Below, piece by piece: positions 28,359 through 37,118 of a stretch of 64,000 bases of DNA. The stretch comes from Hyalangium versicolor (GTDB lineage Bacteria; Myxococcota; Myxococcia; Myxococcales; Myxococcaceae): the NCBI RefSeq assembly GCF_020103695.1, contig NZ_JAHXBF010000024.1, positions 1 through 64,000 of the forward strand. The letters are read 5' to 3'. How positions within the stretch are numbered: the stretch's first letter is position 1; the number at the start of each line of letters is the position of its first letter. A program made the translations under genes and the position numbers. The notes under the pieces were generated by a model that ran no database searches, was not told the origin of the DNA, and saw nothing but the letters and a program-made list of their open reading frames with translations.

Positions 28359-29261
28359 TTAATTCATGTTCCCCGACACTCCTGAGTAGATCTCCGTCGC
28401 CTCGGCGAAGGGCAGGTGCCGGTGCTCCGCGTCGGCGAGCGCCTCGTCCAGCTTCTGTAGATCAAGCTTCAGCTCGGGAGTCTGGAGGGCCTGCACCGCC
28501 GCGCGGACGCGCGGAATGTCCTTCGGCGAGAGGCATCCGCCAACCATGTAGTTCTCGTGAATGGTGTCCGCGGCGGCCCAGGGGACATCGGGAAAGGCCT
28601 TCATCACCGGCATGACGAGCGCCATGTTCGCGATGAACAGGCGGCACGCGTCTCCGCTGAGCAGTGTCGTCGGCCACGTGAAGCCGCGGCTCATCCAGCC
28701 CGGCCGAAAGTGGGCGGCGAATTCGAGGACGATCTTCATCAGCTCCCGCCCGAGGAGACTGCCTGGCTCGAAGGTTTTGTCGCCGTAGTGCACCGCGGTT
28801 CGGCGTGCGCGGAGGGCCTCGCAACACGACCGCATCAGGTCCAGCCGACTCCGGAGACCTTGGGCGAGTTCGTGGGGTGGGGGGAGCGTCCCCGTGCCCC
28901 GCGGCGTGACGCGGGTGGAGAACCCGGGCTCGAGCGCGTCACACATTTCGAGCGCGATCCCGTCGACCTCCGCGGGCTTCGCCTCGAGGTACGCATCGAT
29001 TCCCGTTGCGATTTCCTGAGGGGTCTTTCCAGTCACGAAGAACGGGCGGCCCCAGACGTGCAGGTGCGGCTCGAAGCCCTCCGGTGGAGAGGAACGCATC
29101 GCGCCGAGCCCCCAGGCATTCGCCCGGAAGCGCACTTGCTCGATGCGGACCGCCTGCTCGACGAGATCATCGATTTCATCGGCTGCGCCGAGCACGTACG
29201 GAAGAATCCGCTCGGTGATTCGCCCGTGGTCGACCGGGTGGAAGCTGGTGTCGTAACCCAT
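28359..29261 (-). CDS. conserved hypothetical protein (MGYDTSFHPVD-type)
   Basis: The 300-aa soluble protein begins MGYDTSFHPVDHGRITERIL. It has a regular helical pattern and no signal peptide, membrane segment or motif that I can tie to a reaction. The start sequence reminds me of a conserved family of uncharacterised myxobacterial proteins, but I cannot name it. It is transcribed divergently from the small exported protein gene that follows, with ~80 bp between the starts. Confidence 0.55.
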   Translation of the reverse strand: MGYDTSFHPVDHGRITERILPYVLGAADEIDDLVEQAVRIEQVRFRANAWGLGAMRSSPPEGFEPHLHVWGRPFFVTGKTPQEIATGIDAYLEAKPAEVDGIALEMCDALEPGFSTRVTPRGTGTLPPPHELAQGLRSRLDLMRSCCEALRARRTAVHYGDKTFEPGSLLGRELMKIVLEFAAHFRPGWMSRGFTWPTTLLSGDACRLFIANMALVMPVMKAFPDVPWAAADTIHENYMVGGCLSPKDIPRVRAAVQALQTPELKLDLQKLDEALADAEHRHLPFAEATEIYSGVSGNMN

Positions 29262-29343
29262 GAGGGGCCTTTTGCCTCTGGGCAGGCGTGCTTTTCAAGA
29301 GCAACGGTATGCTGAGAGGCCTCGTTCTCGGGAAGGTGCTCGC

Positions 29344-29829
29344 ATGGTCGTGTCTGTCCTGGTCTCCCTGCTCGTCGTCGCGGCTCCGATCCCGAAGGGT
29401 TGGAGCACCTACGCCAACGAGCGCTTTGGCTACTCTATCGGCGTTCCTGCGGGCTTGAAGGGGCAGGGAGAATCAGGGAACGGCGATGGCCAAGAGTTCC
29501 AGAGCGCGTCGGGAAACGTGAGCCTCAAGGTGTGGGCGTCGCCGGTGGTGGCGATTGAGGGAGACCCCAAAGGCAAGACGGACCTGTACTGGAACCACAG
29601 GGCCGCCATCGCAAGATGGAAGACGGAGGGCGTCCGCGTCACCTCCAATCCCGAGAGCAGCAAGGGGTGGTGGACGCTCTCGGGAGAAGATGCGAAGGGG
29701 CGGGTGCACTACATGAAGCAGTTGGAGAAGGATGGCGTCGTCTATGGCTTCGAGTGGAGCCATCCGAAGGGTGCCAAGGCCTGGCGGGACGCCACGGATG
29801 CCATCGTCGAGAGCTTCAAGCTGCCCTGA
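29344..29829 (+). CDS. exported hypothetical protein, PsbP/DUF1795-like layout
   Basis: The 161-aa product starts MVVSVLVSLLVVAAPIPKGW, a short signal peptide. The mature part, beginning WSTYANERFGYSIGVPAGL, has the 'Y.N..FG.SI.VP' opening followed by antiparallel strands and a final helix (ATDAIVESFKLP) typical of small PsbP/DUF1795-like exported domains. The match is by pattern only. The ATG at 29344 is favoured by the signal peptide, although the frame is open upstream. Confidence 0.5.
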   Translation: MVVSVLVSLLVVAAPIPKGWSTYANERFGYSIGVPAGLKGQGESGNGDGQEFQSASGNVSLKVWASPVVAIEGDPKGKTDLYWNHRAAIARWKTEGVRVTSNPESSKGWWTLSGEDAKGRVHYMKQLEKDGVVYGFEWSHPKGAKAWRDATDAIVESFKLP

Positions 29830-29854
29830 GGGGGCAGCCGGGCAAGGGGAGGAG

Positions 29855-30808
29855 CTACTTCCTGGCCACGGACAGCACCAGCTTGCCGCGCCCGTGCCCC
29901 GAGTCGAGCTGCCGGTGGGCATCCGCGACCTTGTCCAGGGGCATCACGCGCTCGACGAGCGGACGCAATTGCTTGCGCTCGATGAGCGACGTCATCTCTT
30001 CCAGGCGGCGGCGCTCGCGCAGCAGGAAGACGCCGTGCAGCGTGAGGTTGCGCGGGTAGAAGGCCGAGATATCCCCGCTGACTCCCAGGATGGTGGCAAT
30101 GCGTCCGAAGGGCCGGGTCGCTGGAATGCTGGCGGGCACGTTCTTGCCCACGGTGTCGAACACGGCCTCCACTCCCTGGCCACCCGTCTCCCGGAGGGCC
30201 ACCTGAGCGGGATCCTCACTGCGGTAGTTGATGACCACGTCCGCGCCCAGCTTGCGCAGCGTCTCCAGGTTGTCGGGACCGGACGTGGCGAGCACCCGCG
30301 CGCCCGCCGCCTTCGCGATCTGCACGGCGAACGAGCCCACGCCTCCGGCGCCTCCATGGATCAGCACCGTCTCTCCCACGCGAACCTGCAACCGGCGGAC
30401 GATGGCATCCCACGCGGTGCCTCCGGCCAGCGGGACCGCCGCGGCTTCCTCGTGCGAGAGGCTCGGGGGCTTCCTCGCGATGATGCTGGCGTTGACCACG
30501 CTCAGCTCAGCGTAGGTGCCGTGCGGGTTCTGGAAGAGCTCCGGCGTGTAGAAGACCTCGTCCCCGGCCTTGAAGTCGGTGACGCCCGAGCCCACCTGCT
30601 CGATGACACCTGAGGCGTCGTAGCCGATGATCACGGGAGGCTGCAGCCCCGCCCACGAGCCATCCTGGCGCAGCTTGGCGTCCACGGGGTTGGTGCCAGA
30701 CGCCATGATGCGGACGAGCACCTGACCAGGGCCAGGGGTCGGAGTGGGAACGTCACGGACCTCGAACAGCTCGGGCCCACCGAAGCGGGGAAGAACAATC
30801 GCGCGCAT
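29855..30808 (-). CDS. zinc-independent MDR-family quinone oxidoreductase / alcohol dehydrogenase
   Basis: The 317-aa enzyme opens MRAIVLPRFGGPELFEVRDV, the usual start of quinone-oxidoreductase-like medium-chain dehydrogenases. The NAD(P)H-binding motif is HGGAGGVGSFAVQIAKAAGA at ~140-160. The N-terminal catalytic half keeps IMASGTNPVDAKLRQDG and GYDASGVIEQVGSGV. The structural-zinc Cys cluster of alcohol dehydrogenases is absent, which argues for NADPH-dependent reduction of quinones or enones. The ATG at 30808 matches the family start. Confidence 0.8.
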   Translation of the reverse strand: MRAIVLPRFGGPELFEVRDVPTPTPGPGQVLVRIMASGTNPVDAKLRQDGSWAGLQPPVIIGYDASGVIEQVGSGVTDFKAGDEVFYTPELFQNPHGTYAELSVVNASIIARKPPSLSHEEAAAVPLAGGTAWDAIVRRLQVRVGETVLIHGGAGGVGSFAVQIAKAAGARVLATSGPDNLETLRKLGADVVINYRSEDPAQVALRETGGQGVEAVFDTVGKNVPASIPATRPFGRIATILGVSGDISAFYPRNLTLHGVFLLRERRRLEEMTSLIERKQLRPLVERVMPLDKVADAHRQLDSGHGRGKLVLSVARK

Positions 30809-30967
30809 GGGCCGAGGTAGTACGGCGAGGCCCAGGAGCCTGCAACACCTTGTGAACGCAAGCGTCCGTGGCTCGACGCACGGTCCACTCACTCACTCTG
30901 AAACAGGCGCTCGGGACCCACCCCATCGAACTCGAGGGAGTGGGCCCCGGGCGCTGGATACCTGCCG

Positions 30968-32932
30968 CTACTGCGGCCCGGGAATGGCCAGAGCCTGGCG
31001 CCAGTAGTCGGTGACGAAGAGCTGTTTGGGATCCAGCTGTGCACGCAACGCCAGGAACTGCTTGTACATGGGATACAACTCCGGCAGGGACTCAGAGTTC
31101 ATGTAGCTCGCACCCGGCATGTACTTGGCCCAGTGTGGACGGAAGGCGTAGTCCTCCAGCAGATCCCAATACTGCTGGTAGAACGCCTCGAGCGCCTTCT
31201 CGTCCCGGAACAGGTCGTGGAACCAGAACACGTCCACGCGGACCACGTCCTGCTTGTAGGCCGGGCTCAGCCAGAGGTCATCGGCCTTCGCCGCGTAGAT
31301 TTCGCAAGAGAAGGAGCCCGTGGCCCCGAGCCCTCCCTTGACATAGAAATCATGCAGCCTGTTCATCACCGACTGCGTCTCCTCGAGCGGAATCCACAGC
31401 TCGGTGAACTCGGTGGGCATCAAGAAGTCGGAGACATCGTTGTCCATCGGCAGGCTGCTGTACCAGGCGTCCCAGAACGACTGCTTGCCCGTCGTATCCG
31501 GAGGAGGCGTCCCATCCTTCACCGTCGGCAGGCCCTGCAGTACGTCGGTCGGGACCTGGAGATGGAAGTAGCGCGGCAGCTTCAGACCACGCTTGCTCAG
31601 CTCCGACTGCAGCTTGGCAAGGTGGGGGCCCGCCCCGGGCATCCGAGCCAGCACATCCTTCCATAGATCGATCGGGACCGACGTGACGCGGGTCGAGCCC
31701 GCGGGAATCGAGGCATCCAGGTTCTGCATCCGAAGGATCGGACCGCCAGCCGCACGCCGCCCCGCGGAGCCCAGCGTCGCGGCCCTCTGTGCGGGCTGGC
31801 TCGAGGTATTCCTCACCAGTTCGACAACGCGCGTCTCCTCCGAGAACAGGCCCGTGGGCATCTCCGCCAGGGCGGGGGCCGGTGGAGTGTTGTCCCCCGT
31901 GTAGACAGGAGCGAAGAGGTTGATGACGAAGGGCAGGATGCAGTCCTCGTAGGCAACCTCGATGATCACCGAGAGCACATCGCGCAGAAGCTGGTCTTGA
32001 ACAGCCATGTCGAGCAGCGTCGGCCAGCCCGCGGACAGCTGGTAGAACAAGGACGCGGCCACCTGTGCCGGAATCTGGGACCCGAGGATGACCGGGAACT
32101 CGAGGTAGGGCTTGGGCTTGAAGTTCCCGGGGGAACCCGTCGTCGGGTTGTAATCCGCCGCCTGCATGCGCTTGGCCTGCCAGACGACCATGCGATCGAC
32201 GCCCTTCTGGGGCCACCAGAGCAGCCGCGTGTACTCCGTCTGGCGCATGAACTGCTCCAGCGAGGGCTTGCCGGCCGTGCCAGGCCCCAAGAAGTCGATG
32301 GGGCAGTTGGGATCATCCAGCGCGTAGCACGTCTCGTCGCCAATGATGTTGAAGCGCTGGTCCGGCTTGAACGTGAGCGTGGAGGTGATGCCCATCAACC
32401 CCATGGAGACGACCACGCCCTCGAACTCCGGATCCTTCCCCCGGGTGTACGAGCGCACCACGCCCTGGCCATCCACCAGAGAGATACCGACGATGCTGTC
32501 GGTATAGACGTACTTCAGAGAGCCACCCGAGCACCCCATCGTGGTGAAGCCTCCCACGGCCTGATGGGTAATCCCTCCCATGTCCGGCGCGGCCAGCCCC
32601 TTCTGCTCGAGCTGGTAGAAGAAGGTGTTCTCCCAGGGCTCGGGGGCATTGAGCCCCAGGTAGCACCCCGCCTGGACCGTGACCGTCCCATCGCCGTTGA
32701 AGGTGACGTTCCTGTACTGATCCAGCGACATGTTGATGGCATTCGACTGCGTGGACAGGATGGACGCCTGCACGGAGTGGCCTGAGCCTATCACCCGGAC
32801 CGGCAGGTTGTTCGCAGCGGCATTCTGAACGAGCTGGATGATGTCCTGCTCACTCTTGGGGTGGTAGAGCCCCGTCGACGCGTCGAATTGGACGGAAGCG
32901 ACCTGCTGCGAGAATTCCCTTGCGGTAGACAT
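30968..32932 (-). CDS. FAD-dependent oxidase of the VAO / aldonolactone oxidase type
   Basis: The 654-aa protein starts MSTAREFSQQ with AGGAGG five bases upstream. The FAD domain has PVRVIGSGHSVQASIL; His52 in GSGHS matches the covalent flavin-linking His of aldonolactone/alditol oxidases. GGFTTMGCSGGSLKYVYTDSI is the second FAD loop. Near the end, FRPHWAKYMPG carries the HWAK signature of the ALO family. At 654 aa it is ~200 residues longer than typical alditol or gulonolactone oxidases; the extra lies in the substrate domain. It lacks a signal peptide. A -24/-12 promoter and a 21-bp-spaced operator array lie upstream, shared with a divergent kinase gene. Confidence 0.75.
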   Translation of the reverse strand: MSTAREFSQQVASVQFDASTGLYHPKSEQDIIQLVQNAAANNLPVRVIGSGHSVQASILSTQSNAINMSLDQYRNVTFNGDGTVTVQAGCYLGLNAPEPWENTFFYQLEQKGLAAPDMGGITHQAVGGFTTMGCSGGSLKYVYTDSIVGISLVDGQGVVRSYTRGKDPEFEGVVVSMGLMGITSTLTFKPDQRFNIIGDETCYALDDPNCPIDFLGPGTAGKPSLEQFMRQTEYTRLLWWPQKGVDRMVVWQAKRMQAADYNPTTGSPGNFKPKPYLEFPVILGSQIPAQVAASLFYQLSAGWPTLLDMAVQDQLLRDVLSVIIEVAYEDCILPFVINLFAPVYTGDNTPPAPALAEMPTGLFSEETRVVELVRNTSSQPAQRAATLGSAGRRAAGGPILRMQNLDASIPAGSTRVTSVPIDLWKDVLARMPGAGPHLAKLQSELSKRGLKLPRYFHLQVPTDVLQGLPTVKDGTPPPDTTGKQSFWDAWYSSLPMDNDVSDFLMPTEFTELWIPLEETQSVMNRLHDFYVKGGLGATGSFSCEIYAAKADDLWLSPAYKQDVVRVDVFWFHDLFRDEKALEAFYQQYWDLLEDYAFRPHWAKYMPGASYMNSESLPELYPMYKQFLALRAQLDPKQLFVTDYWRQALAIPGPQ

Positions 32933-32978
32933 GCCTACCTCCTGCTGGGGGTTTGACTTTGCGTGGCCGCTCTTCCCA

Positions 32979-32994
32979 GGCAATCCCCGTACCA
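32979..32994 (-). promoter_or_regulatory. candidate sigma-54 promoter of the FAD oxidase gene
   Basis: The minus strand reads TGGTACGGGGATTGCC, matching TGGCACGNNNNTTGCW at 10 of 12 fixed positions with GG-N10-GC spacing. Transcription would begin near 32968, about 36 bases before the ATG at 32932. The operator array begins about 60 bp upstream of it. Confidence 0.6.
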
Positions 32995-33055
32995 ACCTCG
33001 ACATGCAAGCCTTTGCTCGGTGCCCCTCCTCCATGAGGAGGCGTTGGATGGGCGC

Positions 33056-33107
33056 TGACACGTCAATGAGCCCCGCTGACATGTCAATGAGCCCCACCGA
33101 CGTGTCA
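33056..33107. promoter_or_regulatory. operator array: three TGACAYGTCA palindromes at 21-bp spacing
   Basis: TGACACGTCA (33056-33065), TGACATGTCA (33077-33086) and CGACGTGTCA (33098-33107) recur every 21 bp, separated by nearly identical ATGAGCCCC spacers. A two-helical-turn period puts all three on one face of the DNA. The array lies between divergent genes, each with a -24/-12-like promoter, as expected for an enhancer-binding protein. The first palindrome is identical to one at 9930-9939. Confidence 0.65.
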
Positions 33108-33128
33108 GTGCGCCGGAACGGAACGCCT

Positions 33129-33144
33129 TGGCGGGAACCGTGCT
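33129..33144 (+). promoter_or_regulatory. possible sigma-54 promoter of the kinase-TPR gene
   Basis: TGGCGGGAACCGTGCT has correct GG-N10-GC spacing and 9 of 12 consensus positions. It is 28 bp upstream of the ATG at 33172, so a start near 33156 is feasible. The match is weaker than for the divergent promoter, and the nearest operator is only ~20 bp away. Confidence 0.35.
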
Positions 33145-33171
33145 CGGCCGTTCAGGTAAGCTGGAGCCTCG

Positions 33172-36100
33172 ATGGACGAACAGCGTGAGCACGGGCCACG
33201 CGCCTCGGATCTCCCCGGCGCTCCCACGATCGATCCGAACTCCCCCTCGACGGGCAGCGAGTCCGTCACGCCCGTGTTTCCCATCCCCGGTTGGGAGCGC
33301 TACCAGGGCATCCGCTTTCTCGGCCAGGGGGGCATGGGTCAGGTGTTCCTCGCCTATGATCCGCGCCTGCGCCGCAACCTGGCCCTCAAGTTCGTCAAGG
33401 GAGATGACTCCGAGCACATCCGCCGCCTCATGTCCGAGGCTCGCGCCCAGGCCCGCGTCGCGCACGAGAGCGTCTGCCAGGTGCACGAAGTGGCCGAGGT
33501 GGCTGGTCGCCCCTACATCGCCATGCAGTTCATCGACGGCGCGCCGCTCGGGCAGCTCGCCGGGCAGCTCAGCGTGGAGCAGAAGGTCCAAGTCGTCCGG
33601 GATGCCGCCCGAGGCGTCCACGCCGCCCACCGCGCCGGGTTGATCCACCGCGATCTCAAGCCCGCCAACATCCTCGTGGAGCGAACCGAGGACGGGCGCC
33701 TCCGGCCCTACGTCATGGACTTCGGGCTGGCCCATGACTGGACGGCCTCGGGGGGGACCGCCACCGGCTCGGTGCTCGGCACTCCGCACTACATGTCTCC
33801 CGAGCAGGCGCGAGGCGAGGTGGGAGACCTGGACCGCCGCGCGGACGTCTACAGCCTGGGCGCCACGCTCTATCAGGTGCTCACGGGCCACCTCCCCATC
33901 TCCGGCGAGAACGGACTGGAGGTCCTCAGCCGCATCCCCACCGTCGAGCCTCGCCCACCGCGCGCGCTGGTGCCCGAGCTCCCCACGGACCTGGAGGCCA
34001 TCGTCCTCAAGTGCCTGGAGAAGGACCGCGCGGCCCGGTACGACTCGGCGCATGCGCTCGCGGAGGAGCTCGATCGGTTCCTCGTGGGCGAGCCCGTGCA
34101 GGCCCGCTCCCTGGGGCTGGCCTACCGCCTGCGCAAACAGGCCCGACGCCACCGCGTGGCCGTGAGCGTGGGGGCGGTGGCTCTCGTGCTGGTGGCCTGT
34201 GCCCTGGGTTGGGCCGCCTTCACCCGCCAGCAGACCGCGGAGCGAGAACGTCTGGCCCGCCGCTTCACCGAGCGGGTCGAGAGCATCGAGGCCAGGGCCC
34301 GCTACTCCGCCCTGTCCCGACTGCATGACGTTCGCGCCGATCGCGCGGAGCTGCGCCAGTCCATGGAGGCCCTCGAACAGGAGATCCGCCAGGCGGGCGA
34401 CTCGGCTCGGGGACCGGGCAGCTACGCGTTGGGGCGTGGAGAGCTGGCGCTCGGGAACAAGGCCCGGGCCCGGGAACAGCTCGAAGCCGCCTGGCGCTAC
34501 GGTTTCCGCGAGCCCCGTGTCGCGTGGGCCATGGCCCTGGTCCTCGGCGGCCTCTACCGGGAGCAGCTCCTCGAGGTGGAGAACCTCCAGAGCCCCGAGC
34601 GGCGGGAGTCGGCCCGGCGCGCGCTCCAGGCCCAGTATCGGGAGGCCGTCCTGGACTGGTTGCAACGGAGCGAGGGCGCCGATGTGCCCTCTCCCGAGTA
34701 CGTGTCGGCGCTGCTGGCGTTCCACGAGGAGCGGCTCGACGAGGCGCTGGGCCTCCTGGACACGATGGGCCAGCGGCGGCCCTGGTTCTACGAAGCCCTC
34801 CAACTTCGCGGAGACATCCTCCAGGTACGGGCCCACCGCCGCTGGAACCAGGGAGACCGGGATGGGGCGCGGGCCGATCTGAAGGCGGGCCGGGAGTCCC
34901 TGCTCGCCGCTTCCGCCACGGCCGAGAGCCTGCCGGAGGTCCATGAGTCGCTGGCGAAGCTCGAGTACACCGAGCTCGTCATGGAGCTCTACAGCCGGGG
35001 AGACATCCAGCCCTCCTATGCGCGGGGCCTGGAGTCCGTGGCGCGCATGGCCACGGTGGATCCGGACTCTCCCGTTGCGAAGTTCTGGGGCGCGCGCTTC
35101 CACAACCGGCTGGCGGAGGCACGCCTCACCCAGGGCGGTGACGTGGAGGAGCCACTACAGAAGGCCATCGCCGCCGCGCAGGCCGCGCTGACGCTTCAGC
35201 CCGACCACACTCCGTCCCTCAGGGAGTTGGTGCAGAGCCTGCTTCGCCGGGCTCGCAGCCTCCAGGGACGGGGGTTGGATCCAGTCCCCTCGCTGCGCCA
35301 GGCTCTCGAGGAGCTCGATCGCCTTCCCGAGAAGGAGCGGGACTATGAGAGCCACGCCACCCGCGGGCTGCTCTTCCGCGTCTGGGCGGACCGCGAGGAG
35401 GAGACCGGAGCAGAGCCCTCGGCGCACCTGACACGGGCCATCGACGCGTACCGGCAGGCCATCCAATTGGATGAGCGGCTGCCGGATGCCTGGATCAACC
35501 TGGGTCAGGCCTATCTCAAGCGGGCCGGGTTCGCGAACACTGCGCAGCCCGAGGCCGATCTGGAACAGGCTCGACGGGCACTGGAGAAGTCCCGGGAGCT
35601 CAACCCGCGCAACTTCGTCGCGTGGTATCTGGGAGGCACCCTCCACACGGATCTGGCCCTGCGGCACCGCGACGCGGGAGCGGACGCACGGCCGGATCTC
35701 GCCACCGCCGTGGAGCTCTTCCGGCGCGGCATCGACATCAACGCCCGCGTGGCTCCGCTGCAGAACGGGCTGGGCATCGCCCTGGTCGAGCAGGGGCGCG
35801 AGGCCTGGGAGCGAGGAACGGATCCAGAGCCACTGCTCGCTCAGGCCCAGGCCGCGTATGAGCAGGCCGTGGCCGTCGCTCCGCAGCAAGGCTGGGGACA
35901 GAACAACGTGGGAGATGTCCACGCCGCGCGCGCCGAGTACCAGTTCCTCCAGGGAGAGAATCCGGGCGCCGAGGCGCAGGCGGCCGAGGCGGCCTTCATG
36001 CAAGCCGTGACGCTGCTACCCGGACAGGCCACTCCCTGGGCCAACCTGGCCAAGGTCCGCTCCCTGCAAGCGGCTTTCGCACTGGAGCAGGGAAGGGATC

Positions 36101-36576
36101 CGCGCAAGAGCCTCGACAAGGCGCAGGAGGCTCTCGCCCAGGCCTTCCAGCGCAACCCAGAGGAGGCACAAGCCTGGTTCCATCAAGGAGAGGTTCACGA
36201 ACTCCGCGCGCGCTGGCTGGGCCAGCAGCACGATGTGGAAGCAGGCCCCCGCTTCGAGCAGGCCGCGCAGGCCTATGAGAAGGCGCTCCAGCTTGCGCCC
36301 CGTCTCCTGGACTACCGCGCCGCGTTCGGGCACTTCTGCCGCGAATGGGCGCGCTGGCTGAAGGCGTCGGGCCAGGACGCGGCCCCACCGCTGAAGCGCG
36401 GCCAGGCGCTGGCGGACGCGCTGCTCTCCGCCCGCCCGGACTGGACGGAGGCGCTGCTCCTGAAGGCCAGCCTGCTCGCGGAGCTCGGCACACCCGATGC
36501 CCAGCTCTCCGCGAAGGCACTGGCGGCCAATCCCCACTGGACCGTCTGGTGGCGGCGCCAGCAGTCCGGCCCCTGA
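33172..36576 (+). CDS. Ser/Thr protein kinase with membrane segment and long TPR domain
   Basis: The 1134-aa protein carries a Hanks-type kinase at ~42-310: LGQGGMGQVF, LALKFVK, LIHRDLKPANILV, VMDFGLAHD and GTPHYMSPEQ. One membrane helix (VSVGAVALVLVACALGWAAF) is at ~330-350. The remaining ~780 residues are helical repeats of TPR type; clear units include PDAWINLGQAYLKRAGF and EAQAWFHQGEVHELRARW. The kinase would be cytoplasmic and the repeats outside the inner membrane. It is divergent from the FAD oxidase gene and shares its operator array. Confidence 0.8.
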   Translation: MDEQREHGPRASDLPGAPTIDPNSPSTGSESVTPVFPIPGWERYQGIRFLGQGGMGQVFLAYDPRLRRNLALKFVKGDDSEHIRRLMSEARAQARVAHESVCQVHEVAEVAGRPYIAMQFIDGAPLGQLAGQLSVEQKVQVVRDAARGVHAAHRAGLIHRDLKPANILVERTEDGRLRPYVMDFGLAHDWTASGGTATGSVLGTPHYMSPEQARGEVGDLDRRADVYSLGATLYQVLTGHLPISGENGLEVLSRIPTVEPRPPRALVPELPTDLEAIVLKCLEKDRAARYDSAHALAEELDRFLVGEPVQARSLGLAYRLRKQARRHRVAVSVGAVALVLVACALGWAAFTRQQTAERERLARRFTERVESIEARARYSALSRLHDVRADRAELRQSMEALEQEIRQAGDSARGPGSYALGRGELALGNKARAREQLEAAWRYGFREPRVAWAMALVLGGLYREQLLEVENLQSPERRESARRALQAQYREAVLDWLQRSEGADVPSPEYVSALLAFHEERLDEALGLLDTMGQRRPWFYEALQLRGDILQVRAHRRWNQGDRDGARADLKAGRESLLAASATAESLPEVHESLAKLEYTELVMELYSRGDIQPSYARGLESVARMATVDPDSPVAKFWGARFHNRLAEARLTQGGDVEEPLQKAIAAAQAALTLQPDHTPSLRELVQSLLRRARSLQGRGLDPVPSLRQALEELDRLPEKERDYESHATRGLLFRVWADREEETGAEPSAHLTRAIDAYRQAIQLDERLPDAWINLGQAYLKRAGFANTAQPEADLEQARRALEKSRELNPRNFVAWYLGGTLHTDLALRHRDAGADARPDLATAVELFRRGIDINARVAPLQNGLGIALVEQGREAWERGTDPEPLLAQAQAAYEQAVAVAPQQGWGQNNVGDVHAARAEYQFLQGENPGAEAQAAEAAFMQAVTLLPGQATPWANLAKVRSLQAAFALEQGRDPRKSLDKAQEALAQAFQRNPEEAQAWFHQGEVHELRARWLGQQHDVEAGPRFEQAAQAYEKALQLAPRLLDYRAAFGHFCREWARWLKASGQDAAPPLKRGQALADALLSARPDWTEALLLKASLLAELGTPDAQLSAKALAANPHWTVWWRRQQSGP

Positions 36577-36585
36577 CGTTGGGCG

Positions 36586-37116
36586 CTACGGGCTCGTGGA
36601 CTTCGTGGGCTCCGGCTCCGATCCGCCGCTCGTGTACACGTCGAGGCTCCCAGTCTTCGAGTTCACATCATCCGAAGGAGGGCACGTGGAGGAACCAAAG
36701 CACAGCTGGTGACACCCCCCCTTGTCGCTCACAACCTCCGGTGCTGGCTCTTGCCCCTTCGTCACGACGATGGACTGCGCCTGGCTCGTGAACAGCGTGC
36801 TCGGGTTGCTGAAGCTGATAACGACCGGCTTGTCGCACTCCGACTTGAACGTGACCTCGGCCCCCGCCTTGAGACGCTGGGCCTTGGGAGAGAAGCCGTC
36901 GCAGGTCAGGGTGTAGGTGATCGAGGGCTGGGGGAGCAGCAGCTCCGCTGGACACTCCACGGGCCCCTTCGCTGACTCCGAAGGCGCCACAGGACCGGTG
37001 CTCTTACAGGCCAGCATCGGACCCACCAGCGCTATCAGCCACAGCCGCTTCCAACCCTTCCGCCCAGCGCTTCCGGAGACCTTCGACACATCCACCTTCC
37101 TTCTCTCGAGGAACAT
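36586..37116 (-). CDS. lipoprotein of unknown function, operon with the EBP gene
   Basis: The 176-aa protein has a long basic N-region (MFLERRKVDVSKVSGSAGRKG), then WLIALVGPMLACKS, with a lipobox ending in Cys. The mature part has four further Cys and a beta-rich segment (AEVTFKSECDKPVVISFSNP) of cupredoxin-like appearance, but no copper ligands can be assigned. It begins two bases after the EBP stop with GGAG just upstream, so the two genes are co-transcribed. Its 3' end is 9 bp from the convergent kinase gene. Confidence 0.6.
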   Translation of the reverse strand: MFLERRKVDVSKVSGSAGRKGWKRLWLIALVGPMLACKSTGPVAPSESAKGPVECPAELLLPQPSITYTLTCDGFSPKAQRLKAGAEVTFKSECDKPVVISFSNPSTLFTSQAQSIVVTKGQEPAPEVVSDKGGCHQLCFGSSTCPPSDDVNSKTGSLDVYTSGGSEPEPTKSTSP

Positions 37117-37118
37117 GC

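Noticed and set aside
33050..33110. The palindrome array as a CRISPR-like repeat
   Set aside because: Only three short units of 21 bp, with spacers nearly identical to each other rather than unique; no cas genes.
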